The notes below the pieces were generated by a model. The model did no database searches and was not told where the DNA came from. It worked only from the letters and a program-made list of their open reading frames with translations. DNA of 64,000 nt from Xanthoparmelia taractica (taxonomy: Eukaryota; Ascomycota; Lecanoromycetes; Lecanorales; Parmeliaceae), in NCBI GenBank assembly GCA_033085395.1, contig MU853180.1, positions 1 through 64,000 on the forward strand, read 5' to 3'. This document shows positions 1 through 11,389 of the stretch, piece after piece. Position 1 is the stretch's first letter; the number at the start of each line of letters is the position of its first letter. The position numbers were made by a program, and so were the translations under genes.

Positions 1-1317
1 TATAAATATTATCTATCTTTATTTAAGCTATTATATTTTCTCTTAAGTCTTAAATTTTATTATATTATTTAATATCGCAATTAATATTATATTGTTCGAT
101 ATCGTAGATAGTATTATAGCTATCGACGATTATTCTTTCGATAAGAGTTAAGATATTTTTATTACTATTCTAAAGAAATTAGAGTTTAAAGATAAAAAAT
201 CTTACTTTATTTATAACGAAGTTAAGTATAATATATAAATTAATTAATAATTAAAGATAAGTTAAGTAATTAGAAATTAAATTAAGAATCTTAATCGCCG
301 ATAGAGAGTAAACTAAGACTCTACAATTCGAAAGACTACGAAATAAGAATATTTTTAAGATTACGCCCTTCGATCTATTAAAGAATTACATATTATATAT
401 TATTATTACGATAATATTCTTATTTATTTATTAATAGATTATAATACTATAAGAATAAATTTATATCTTAAATTGAAAGTATACGTACGAAAGTTAAGTC
501 TTAATATACTTTAGTAGACGATAATTATTAAGAGCTATTAGCGATAAATATATTATTTATTTAATTTATTTAATATTTAATAATTAGAATAATAATTAGA
601 ATAATAATTAGAATTAATATCTTACGCTTTAGAGACAATTAAAGAAAGATATTAAGACAAAGCTAGATAATAGATATCTTACTCACGCGAACTTTCCTAA
701 GTAATTCCATCGTTGAATTATAGCTATAAACGTCTTATTTACTATTATCGATAATCTAGAGATATTATAAATCTTTCGCTATCTTAATTCTCTCGTAAAT
801 ATAAATTCTATATTTATAATTAAAAATCGACTATTTTCTAAAGTTAAAGAGATTAAGTTAAATCTATATACGAGTCTATTAAATAATAATAATAAGATAT
901 CTTTAGTCTTAAATAGCTAATCGACTAGTAATCGTTAATTATATTTTATACTTCTTAACTTCTTTATTAATTACAATTAAAGATATTATAAAATCGTTCT
1001 ATAAGTAATTAAAAAAGAGATCGACTTGGCGATCTTACGTAGATTATAATTCAAGAAAATAATATATTGTAATTATTATTCTAGTCATCACTTATTAGAA
1101 TAGCTATATTTACTTAGCGAGATTAAATCAAAAGAAAGTTTATCTTAATATCACTTATTAAGTGCCGAAGTTTAATAATTACTTAAGCTAATTTCGCCCT
1201 AACTTATATATTAATCTAAAATTTTCTTATCTTATTCGTCACCTAATATAGAAAATAATCTATATTATAAAATACCCCTATATATATTAGAAATTTCCTA
1301 GATTATTTCATAATATT
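1..1317. other. AT-rich RIP-like DNA, unidentified
   Basis: Very AT-rich, TA-dinucleotide-rich DNA without a usable open reading frame. A short tandem of an AATAATTAGAAT-like unit lies near 585-615. The composition matches the degraded retrotransposons that follow, so this is probably another RIP-mutated repeat. I could not recognise a protein domain on either strand and assign no family. Confidence 0.6.
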
Positions 1318-1525
1318 TGTTACGAGTGTGACGACCACATAGGTCTGCAACACCAAGTCGGCTTACCTTCCCAATTGGGACTACGGCTTTCCTTTTCAAT
1401 TGGGACTAGCCTCTATAGGCCTTAACGTTCCTTATAAATATTTCTTTCCAGCTAGATAGTTTCTTCTTAGACTTAATTTATTCGTTATATATTATTATTA
1501 ACTTATTCTAATTGTAGTTCTAATA
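1318..1525 (+). repeat. 5' LTR of element A
   Basis: This 208-bp LTR starts TGTTACGAG and ends CTAATA, where the 3' copy ends CTAACA, so the terminal CA has mutated to TA. It contains two direct copies of CAATTGGGACTA (1372-1383 and 1397-1408). It is preceded by the target duplication ATATT. Confidence 0.92.
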
Positions 1526-2242
1526 TTAAATTAAGTCTTACTTTCTTATTACGCTCGTAAGACGTGCGAGCTAAAAGAATTCGTTTACGATATGGTTAAT
1601 GACTTCGAAAGGCACTGATACGTATTATCTTAGATATCTCTTAAATTATACGAACGTACTACTAGAAGATCTAAATTATATGAAATTATTAAAGACTTAT
1701 TAATAAGCGAGATTAAAGAAATTATAGTAAGGTAACTCTTAAATTATACGGAGTGTCTTCTTATAGTTAAACATTAATAGTATAATACAATCTCAATATC
1801 TATTTAATACTCGGCCCCGCGGCGCGACTGTGAGTCACGCGATTAGTCTATTAGTTAATGTGCTCTAGACGTGTTTCTAACACGATTTAGCCGTTTCATT
1901 ATTAGTTAGTGTAGTAGTTAGAGTCGTACATGTGCGCTAGCAAGAATTACTTATATAATTCACTCCTCACTAATAGAGCGTTCTCTGGAGTCTATTCGCC
2001 TGTAAGCGCACTTTATTCAGACAACTATTACTAATATTGAAATCGGCCCAAGGCACTCACTGTAAACTCAGCTGAGTCCGTCCTCACCATATCAATTTTG
2101 GTTCCGGCTCGGGCGGGTTCCGCATAAAAAAGTGATCCTATTCAAAAGTTCGGAGAAAACTATCACTTCCTTACAAAATCGGACGATATCTCAACATCAC
2201 ACAACATTACTCACTTGACGGTCTATCCATAGCCCCTATAGG

Positions 2243-3060
2243 ATGCCTCGTAATACGGAGCAGGGCGCGGGAAATCCTCAGGCGGGAACAGACCCCGTAA
2301 CCTACCCTACGCTACCCCCCAACCTAGAACGCCATCTCAAGAATACTCTGAACCGACGAGTGTCTATGCCATCTAGAAACACCCCCCGTGCGCCCGAGGA
2401 TCTCACCTACGTCAAGTCACGCACTGGTGGGAAAGCAGCTAAAGTCATCTATGCTCGATCCCACCGTCTGAGCTCCGATCTCTATTAAACTATCGACGAG
2501 ATCCTAGACGATCTGTAGAAGTTATTCGAGGACTCGAATCGTGAAGCAAATAGAGCCCGCGAGTATAAGACCTTGAAGTAGAAAGATTTCTCGTTTAGCG
2601 ACTTCTATTAAGACTTTAGACGTCTCGTTATAAAGTTAAGTGTGTTAAATAAAGCTCAACTTCGGGATATGAATAAGAAGCTCGCTTCTCGTCTTCGTAT
2701 AGTCTAGGCTAACTTCTCTATCGAATTTATTACGATATTCGCCCTAAAAATATTCTTAACTCGAATAGATAATAAGTATCGTATTATATATTAGAAAAAG
2801 ATAATTAAAAAGATTAAGAACGTGATAAATAAGGCACGAGTCTCTAAGCGTGTAACGTTTATATCTAATTCTACAAACACCTTCTTTTCTCGAACGAATC
2901 TAATTTCTTAACGTTTCTTTCTCGCTATAGAGTAATAATAACGAAAGACTATTAAGAATTAAAAGAAAAATATCTACTATATTTATTATAAGAAGAAACA
3001 CTTATTATTCGCTTATTTAAAACGTTAATTTTTTTATCGAGTTAATAAGATAGAAGATTA
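2243..3060 (+). pseudogene. Degraded gag of element A
   Basis: An ATG-initiated stretch at 2243-2488 begins MPRNTEQGAGNPQ and is basic and proline-rich, like a Gypsy Gag N-terminus. The same frame continues after a stop through a recognisable Gag core (FEDSNREANRAREYKTL, then FSDFY and LASRLRI) interrupted by TAG and TAA codons. Near 2970-3030 is a zinc-knuckle remnant in which cysteine codons now read tyrosine (YYKKKHLLFAY). The first 250 bp are clearly less AT-rich than the rest of the element. Confidence 0.75.
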
Positions 3061-3399
3061 AATTAAAGATTATTTCGTAGAGTTGAAGTCTAAATAATTC
3101 GACTCGAAAAACTTATAATCTTATTTATAATCACGAATTAAGGTGAGATTTTATTCTTATATAATCTCGAAGAGATTTAACGTGAGTTATTCGTAGCGAA
3201 ATCGTTTTTAACTTAAAAAAGTCTAACTTTTTAAGAAAAGATCTATCACGTTTAAATTCTTATCGATATCGAGATTATTAAGTACGCGTTTATTAATAAA
3301 CGCCTAGTTTAGGAGATTTATTAATTACTAAATATATAACTTATTTCTCTTATAAAGTCTAGATTAATTTAAGATTATAACGAATAACTTAGCAAGAAA

Positions 3400-6300
3400 T
3401 TTATTACGCACGCTATATATCTAAATCTTATTCTTTTAAGATATAAGAAATTTATAATCTTAATACTTATAGCGAATTTGAGATAATATATAATTATCTT
3501 AGGCAAATTATAAATAAATCGCTTTAATATACTTCTAGATATAAATAACGATTTTATTTTCTTTCGAGATTATTTATTATAAATTTCCTCTATTTCTTTT
3601 ATTTATTTCTCTATGAAATTAATATTCTCGATTAAAACTTTTAAATTAACTTAATCTCGATTAAAGATTCTTACTCGCCTATAATCTACGTCTAAGAATT
3701 ATTTATTCTCTATCTATAGCATCGCTACTATTCTCTTTACGATATTAATTAAATAAACGAAGTACTTTAAGACTTAATTATTCGCGATATCGATAAAAGA
3801 TATCGATTGAATTATAGCATATAACGCTAAGTCTAGAGCGGAAGAAATTAGTCTTTTTTTAGTAAAGACTATTATTTAGAATCTAGACGACGTTAAGAAG
3901 CTACTTTCTTCTTAATATTAGAAGTTTCTAGATATCTTTAATTATTTTAAAGTCAATTAGCTTTCTTCGTATCGCTCTTATAATTATAAGATTAAGTTTA
4001 TTAATAACTTTAAGTCGCTTTAGAGTCGCGCTTATCGTATATTTTTCTATAAGCTTTAGAAGATTAAAGAGTATCTAATAGATAATCTATTTAAGAGCTT
4101 TATTACTTCTAATAAGACTTCTTATTTATTATTAATTTTATTTACCCTAAAGGTTAACGATAATCTTCGTTTCTATATAAACTATCGGAAATTAAATACT
4201 ATAACGAAATATAACTAATACTCACTTTCTCTAATAGAGAAAGTTATTAATAAAATTAGAGAATATCGATATCTTACTCGTTTAGATATTATCGTCGTAT
4301 TTAATAAGCTATAAATAAATCTCGATAGTGAGAATTATATAATCTTTATTATAGTTCTCGAAGCGTATAAGTATCGAGTATTATTCTTCGAACTAACAAA
4401 TAAATCGAGCACTTTTCAATAATATATTAATAATATTCTATTCGATTTTCTAAACGACTTTTATTAAGTCTATTTAGACGATATTCTTATCTATAATTAA
4501 AGAAAAACGAAATATTAAAAGCACGTTAAATAAGTTCTTTAACGTTTACGGGAGACTAATCTATAGATTAATATTAAGAAATACGAATTCGATATGAAAG
4601 AGATTGTATTTCTAGGAATTATTATATTAGAAACTAATCTACGAATAAACTCTCGCAAGATCGAGATTATATTTAATTAAAATATCTCTACGAACTTAAA
4701 AGAGATTTAAGACTTTATAGAATTTATAAACTTCTATCGACGCTTTATTTATAAGTTTTTTAAGTTAATTAGATTCTTAATTAATCTTATAAAAAAGAAT
4801 ACTCTCTTCGTCTAAAATAAATTTTATATTAAATCGTTCGAGAATCTTAAATAGCGTATAATTACTATCTTAGTCTTACGTTATTTTAATCTTAAACATT
4901 AAATTATTCTTAAAATTAATTCTTTTAATTATATATTAAAAGAAATCTTATCTTAATATAACGACGATAAAGTTCTTTATTTAATAATATTCTATAATAA
5001 GAGTATAATTTCAGCGAAATATAATTATTATATTTATAATAAAGAGTTATTAATAATTATTCGATACTTCGAACATTAATAATTAAAATTAGAATATATC
5101 GAGCTATCTATTTAAGTATTCACTAATTATTAGACCTTAAAAATCTTTATAAAAAATAAGAAGCTCACACGTTATTAAGCCCGCTATCTAGATATTCTAT
5201 CTAAATTTAACTTTTAAATTATTTTTCATGCGAGAATAGTTAATAGCAAAGTCGACGCTTTAATAAAAATATTATTATTTATTTTAGCGAACGAAGCTAA
5301 TAAGAGAAGTTAATATTAATATTAAACGATTCTCACCTCGGATCGCGTTTAAATTCGAGTTATAAAAGTCGAAGAAGATCTATTTAAACGAATTTACAAG
5401 ATTAATTAAAAGAACTCTACATATAACGAATTTCGTGAAGCAATAAGTTATAATTAAGTTAAACTTTATAATTACACGCTAAGTCGATATCGTATTATTA
5501 ATAAGACTCTCTTTAAGAACGAACTATTATAATGTTAGGCTGTACGGAGTCATATGGGTACCTGTGGGGTGCGCCATATGGGCTTCATATGGGCAAATAG
5601 GGTGCGCCTTCGTATAAAGCGCGGCACCCGAACCCATGAGTTATATTTTTAGCCCTATGGTACAATTGGAAAGCGCCCTCACATATAAGTCTCGATCGAG
5701 TTTTATACGAAGCTATTAAAAAAGATTTATAATTAATCTTTTAGTAATCACCTAGGAATACGAAGAACGATTAACTTACTTCTACGTTACTACTATTAAT
5801 CTAGCTACGTTAAAACGATTCAATAGTATATTTGTAACTACTATTACTATTAACGCAGTAAAGCTTCACGAGATAAAATAAATAAATTATTAATATTACT
5901 CTTAATCCCTTAAGGCCGCTAATAAAATATTTCTATAAATTTTATTATCGATCTATTACTATTAGACAGTTTTAACGTTATTTATATTCTTATATATCGT
6001 CTTATAAAGAAACGTTACTATATATCGTATTATTAAAAAGATAACGATTATTTATTAGAGAAACTTATTTAAATTCTTATATGAAATCTCTTTCGATTAT
6101 ATAAGTTATTATAATCTCTTATATCGAATAGAAGTGTATAATTTATATCTACGCTCTAGAAAAGTCTCTATAAGCGACTACGTATTAAGATTAATTTATT
6201 TATTATATATTACCTCGAGATGAATAGTTAGATCGAGAGGGCTAATTAAGATATAAAGCGAGATCTTCGTATTTATTACAATTACTTGCAAGATAATTAA

Positions 6301-7010
6301 GTTAAATAAATTTCTATAATCGAATTTAGTGATAATAATAACATCTTATTCGCTATATTCCTTACTTTCTTTTACTTTAATCGAGATTTTTATCTTCGCA
6401 TATCTTTCGATTAGAATTATACTTTCTATAAGACTATACGCGAGCGTCTATAAGTCTTAAAAATAAAAAATATTATAATTAAGATAAAGAAGATTTTAAA
6501 GTTTAAACGATTATAACTAAAGAGAACACGTAGGGTTATAAAGATATAGACGAATAAATATTATAAGAAGATTACTTACGATGTGAGCGACTGAGTCTAA
6601 TTATCATCTAAAAATATTAAAATCGAACGTCTCTATAAGGATCTTAAAGACAAATAATTCGATTTATATAGAGTTCTTAAGAGAGTCGATATCTTATATT
6701 ATTTAGAACTTTCTCACAATATAAGAATCTATCTTATCTTTAGCTCTAAGATGCTTAGATCTACGATTATAGACTCTCTGCTAGAATAGAAGCACGATTC
6801 TTTTAGACTAATAATAATTAACGAGAAAGAGTTATAAGACGTAAATAATATATTAAACTTTAGACGTTACTATGGGCGACTTTAATATAAAACTAAATAA
6901 ATCGATCTAAATAGAGATAATAACTAATACTATACGAATTAAGATAAGTTCGAAGACTCTAAGAAAGTGGTGAATAAATTCCATAGACGATATCCCAACA
7001 AATCTCGCTG
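3400..7010 (+). pseudogene. Degraded pol of element A with chromodomain
   Basis: Reverse transcriptase: YINYRKLNTIT near 4170 and an intact active-site box VYLDDILIYN at 4468-4497. RNase H lies at about 4800-5200. An HHCC-like remnant is near 5740, where NHLGIRR can be read. The integrase core near 6210-6330 reads IERAN*DIKRDL, with stops at positions that are Gln in the family. The segment 6580-6780 (ERLYKDLKDK, FDLYRVLKRVD) precedes a C-terminal chromodomain at about 6840-7000 (ILNFRRYYGRL, then FHRRYPNKS). This order is that of the chromovirus branch of Ty3/Gypsy. Frameshifts and stops rule out expression. Confidence 0.85.
5533..5683 (+). mobile_element. 151-bp LTR-like element, copy 1
   Basis: The insertion has TGTTAGG...CCTCACA ends (imperfect inverted repeats) and a 5-bp duplication TATAA on both sides (5528-5532 and 5684-5688). 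The matching site in copy B near 9745 lacks it and serves as an empty site. It is much more GC-rich than its host and contains repeated CATATGGG and GGGTGCGCC motifs but no ORF. It is best explained as a solo LTR or a very short non-autonomous LTR element. Confidence 0.88.
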
Positions 7011-7206
7011 GGCCCAATAGGGAACCAGACTTCGATTGATTTTTACTTATTATTTGAATCTATTCGGCCAGCTTCGGGTAAATTAAAACACCTTACACCC
7101 AGTCCCTATATCAGCATACGTTTCTTTTAGGCGTTCGAAATCATTTCTATATGCGAATACTATTCTTCTATAGCGCTAGAATATCGCTATTTAAGGGGGG
7201 AAGTAA

Positions 7207-7414
7207 TATTACGAGTGTAACGACCACATAGACCTATAATATCAAGTCGACTTACCTTCTCAATTAGGATTACGGCTTTTCTTTTCAATTGGAACTAGTC
7301 CCTACAGACCTTGACGTTTCTTATAAATATTTCTTCTCAGCTAGATAGTTTCTCCTTAGACTTAATTTATTCGTTAAATATTATTATTAACTTATTCTAA
7401 TTGCAGTCCTAACA
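7207..7414 (+). repeat. 3' LTR of element A
   Basis: 208 bp, the same length as the 5' LTR. It begins TATTACGAG (TG mutated to TA) after the purine tract and ends CCTAACA, followed by the target duplication ATATT at 7415-7419. The two LTRs differ mainly by C/T and G/A transitions. Confidence 0.92.
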
Positions 7415-8951
7415 ATATTAGTAATTTCTTATCTTATATCTTTATAAGTGATCTAATATAATCTCCCTATAATACTCTTTCATAATATGATATAATACGA
7501 TATAATATGAAATATCTCACTAAATATACTAGATCTTTTCGGCTCGTATACTTAAATCTTATTTTTTCGAGATATAAGAAACTTATAGCTTTAATGCTTA
7601 TAGCGAATTTAGAATAATATATAATTATTTTAGATAAGTTATAAATAAATCGTTTTAATATACTTCTAGATATAAGTAATAACTCTATTCTCTTTTAAGA
7701 TTATTTATTATAAACTTCTTCTATTTTTATTATTTAGCTCTTTATTAAATCGATACTCTCGATCGAGATTTCTAAATTTACTTAATCTCGATTAAAGATT
7801 TTTATTTATCTATAATCTACGTCTAAGAATTATTTATTCTCTATTTATAGTATCGCTATTATTCTCATTGCGATATTAATTAAATAGACAAAGTACTTTA
7901 GAACTTAATTATTCACGATATCGATAAAAGATATTAATCGAAATATAATATATAACGCTAAGTCTAGAGCGAAAGAAATTAATTTTTCTTTAATAAAAAC
8001 TACTATTTAGAATCTAAGCGACGTTAAAAAGTAACTTTCTTCTAAGTATTAGAAATTTCTAGATATCTTTAATTATTTTAAAATTAATTAATTTTCTTCG
8101 TATTATTCTTATAATTATAAAATTAAGTTTATTAATAACTTTAAATTATCTTAAAATCGCGTTTATTATATATTTTTTATAAGCTTTAAAAGATTAAAGA
8201 ATATTTAGTAAATAATTTATTTAAGAACTTTATTATTTCTAATAAAACTTCTTATTTATTATTAATTCTATTTATTCTAAAGATTAATAATAATCTTCGT
8301 TTTTATATAAACTATCGAAAATTAAATATTATAACGAAATGTAATCGATATTTACTCTCGTTAATAGAGAAAGTTATTAATAAAATTAGAAAATATCGAT
8401 ATCTTATTCGTCTAGATATTATCGCTATATTTAATAAGCTACGAATAAACTTCGATAATAAGAATTATATAATCTTTATTATAACTCTCGAAGCGTATAA
8501 GTATTAAATATTATTCTTTAAATTAATAAATAAATCAAGCACTTTTTAATAATATATTAATAATATTCTATTTGATTTTTTAAATAATTTCTATTAAGTC
8601 TATTTAGATAATATTCTTATTTATAATCGAACGAAGACGAAATATTAAAAGTATATTAAATAAGTTCTTTAACGTTTATAAAAGATTAGTCTATAGATTA
8701 ATATTAAAAAATATAAATTCGATATTAAAGAAATTATATTTCTAGATATTATTATATTAGAAATTAATTTATAAATAAATTCTTATAAAATCGAAGTTAT
8801 ATTTAATTAAAGTATCTCTACGAATTTAAAGAAGATTTAAGATTTTATAAAATTTATAAACTTCTATCGACGCTTTATTTATAAGTTTTTTAAGCTAATT
8901 AAATTCTTAATTAATTTTATAAAGAATAATATTCTCTTTATCTAAAACGAA

Positions 8952-9040
8952 TGTTATGAAACATATAACACACTTAGATAGATTAACAATTAACACACAC
9001 CACACTTATTATTGAACCCCATTAATATTCTTTCTTGATA
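8952..9040 (+). mobile_element. 89-bp insertion with 5-bp duplication
   Basis: This segment is absent from the matching place in element A (near 4815). It starts TGTTATG, ends TTGATA, and is flanked by ACGAA on both sides (8947-8951 and 9041-9045). Its first 19 bases form a small inverted repeat (TGTTAT...ATAACA). The TG..TA ends and 5-bp duplication suggest a tiny LTR remnant, but the family is unknown. Confidence 0.65.
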
Positions 9041-9360
9041 ACGAAGTTTATATTAAATTATTCGAAGATCTTAAAAAGCGTATAATTATTATCTTAATTC
9101 TACGCTATTTTAATCTTAAACGTTAAACTATTTTTAAGATTAATTCTTCTAACTATATATTAAGAGAGATCTTATCTTAATATAATAATAATAAAGTTTT
9201 ATATTTAATAATATTCTATAGTAAGAGTATAATTTTAGCGAAATATAACTATTATATTTATAATAAAAAGTTATTAGTAATTATTTAATACTTTGAATAT
9301 TAGCGATTAAAATTAGAATATATCGAGCTATCTATTTAAGTATTTACTAATTATTAGATC

Positions 9361-9728
9361 TTAAAAATCTTTATAAAAAATAAGAAGCTCACACGTTATT
9401 AAGCCCGCTATCTAGATATTCTATCTAAATTTAACTTTTAAATTATTTTTCATGCGAGAATAGTTAATAGCAAAGTCGACGCTTTAATAAAAATATTATT
9501 ATTTATTTTAGCGAACGAAGCTAATAAGAGAAGTTAATATTAATATTAAACGATTCTCACCTCGGATCGCGTTTAAATTCGAGTTATAAAAGTCGAAGAA
9601 GATCTATTTAAACGAATTTACAAGATTAATTAAAAGAACTCTACATATAACGAATTTCGTGAAGCAATAAGTTATAATTAAGTTAAACTTTATAATTACA
9701 CGCTAAGTCGATATCGTATTATTAATAA
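9361..9728 (+). repeat. 368-bp tract identical to 5137-5504
   Basis: By direct reading, 9361-9728 and 5137-5504 are identical at a constant offset of 4224 bp without indels. The approximately 90 bp upstream in the two copies differ at roughly one base in ten, and differences resume immediately downstream. The tract covers the end of RNase H and the linker before integrase. Confidence 0.9.
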
Positions 9729-10096
9729 AGCTCTCTTTAAGAACGAATTATTATAGATCTTAATCGAGTTTTATACGAAGCTATTAAAAAAGATTTATAA
9801 TTAATCTTCTAGCGATTATCTAAGAATACGAAGAATAATTAATTTACTTCTACGTTATTACTATTAATCTAACTATATTAAAACGATTAAATAATATATT
9901 TATAACTATTATTATTATTAACGTAGTAAAGCCTTACGAGATAAAATAAATAAATTATTAATATTATTCTTAATTTCTTAAGATCGTTAATAAGACGTTT
10001 TTATAAATTTTATTATTAATCTATCTCTATTAAATAATTTTAACGCTATCTATACTCTTATATATCGTCTTATAAAGAAATACTATTACGTATTAT

Positions 10097-10364
10097 TATC
10101 AGGCCTAGCGCTACATGCGCATTAGCGTCGACTACTCATGGGTTCAGAATCTATTGCGGGGTCATGGCGAGGTCTATAATCTAAGGCCTTAACGGGGCCT
10201 TGGCGATTATATGTTCTCTTCGCATATCTTAGAATTTTCGTATTCCTTAGAAATTAGTTCTATTAGAACTTAGTATCTAATAAAGAAATTATTATCGTAT
10301 TAATAATACGTCTCTTATATTAATTAGGGTTACTTATTAAGCGTCAGCGAATTAATCTCTTATA
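10097..10364 (+). repeat. 5' LTR of element C
   Basis: 268 bp, starting TATCAGGCC where the 3' LTR starts TGTTAGGCC, and ending CTTATA. The differences from the 3' LTR are almost all transitions. Confidence 0.87.
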
Positions 10365-11389
10365 ATTCTAATTTCTCTATCTTTTAAAGAAAGAGACTTA
10401 TTATCGCTATAATATCGAACTCTTCGTCGAATTAAAATAAATATATCTTAAAGCGACGTGACTTCGATGTTAGTTTTTAAAGATTTACTTTAAAGAATTA
10501 AGCGACTCTAAAAAAATATCTTAAGAACGTTAAAATAGAATATCGTTAATTAAAGTTAAAATAAAAATTAATTAAGTTGCGAACACGTAATAACGTGCTA
10601 CGTAATTTAAATTTCTTTATAATTTTCGCCGAAGCGATAGCGATTTCGTCTATTATTTTATCTTTAATAAATATTTTAATTAAAGCGAAAACACTTCGTC
10701 TTAAAAGAATATATTTTTATAAGAGTAATAATAAAGAAAAACATTTACGCTAATTTCGCGAAGTCGAAATTCGATTTCTTATAAGTCTCGAGTACTTTAT
10801 TATCGATTAAGCTAAGATTATCTATTATATATAATTCTTAAAAGACGATCTTAATACGTAGTAATATAAATACTTTTAGATTTATAGATTAAAGAGAATT
10901 ATCTTTAAATTTTTAAATTATTTTTATTCGATTTAATTGCGAATTTAATAAATCGTCGCTTACTCGCTTATAAAAAATAAGAAATAACGAAGTAGCGATA
11001 AGATTAAAAGATTTTAATTTTTAAAGATCTATCTAAAAAAGTTAAAAGTTTATTTATTCTCGTTTGCGAAGAAGTATCAAGTGAATTTTTTCTTAGCTAA
11101 GCTACGATTTAAGCTAAAGAATAAAATTCTTAATATTAATAATATACTTAAGTAGAGAAAAGAAATTCTTATTATAGCAATTATATAGAAAACGATTTTA
11201 AAGCGCGCGCGTCTTAGTAACCACGATTCTAATTCGAAATAATTTGAGAAATCTAATAAAGATAAGTCTCTAAAAGCTCGAATTTCGAAGCTTAACACGA
11301 TTTCGAAGAATAGCGTTAAGTCTACGTATATTTAAGAAGAGCGTAAAAAAGGTAGAATTAAGATCGCTAATTCTAATCTTAAAATATCT

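Larger units (their letters stand above)
1318..7414 (+). mobile_element. Full-length Ty3/Gypsy chromovirus A, RIP-degraded
   Basis: This is a complete but dead LTR retrotransposon. It has two 208-bp LTRs (1318-1525 and 7207-7414), a 5-bp target duplication ATATT (1313-1317 and 7415-7419) and a purine tract AAGGGGGGAAGTAA (7193-7206) directly before the 3' LTR. Between them are remnants of gag with a zinc knuckle, reverse transcriptase, RNase H, integrase and a C-terminal chromodomain, in Gypsy order. Many Gln and Trp codons of the family read as TAA or TAG here, as expected for C-to-T and G-to-A changes in the CpA context. A 151-bp LTR-like element is nested at 5533-5683. No activity is expected. 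Confidence 0.93.

Noticed and set aside
11077..11298. 73-codon minus-strand ORF in element C
   Set aside because: It is rich in Ile, Leu and Phe because of AT-rich DNA, antisense to the Gag region, and has no domain.
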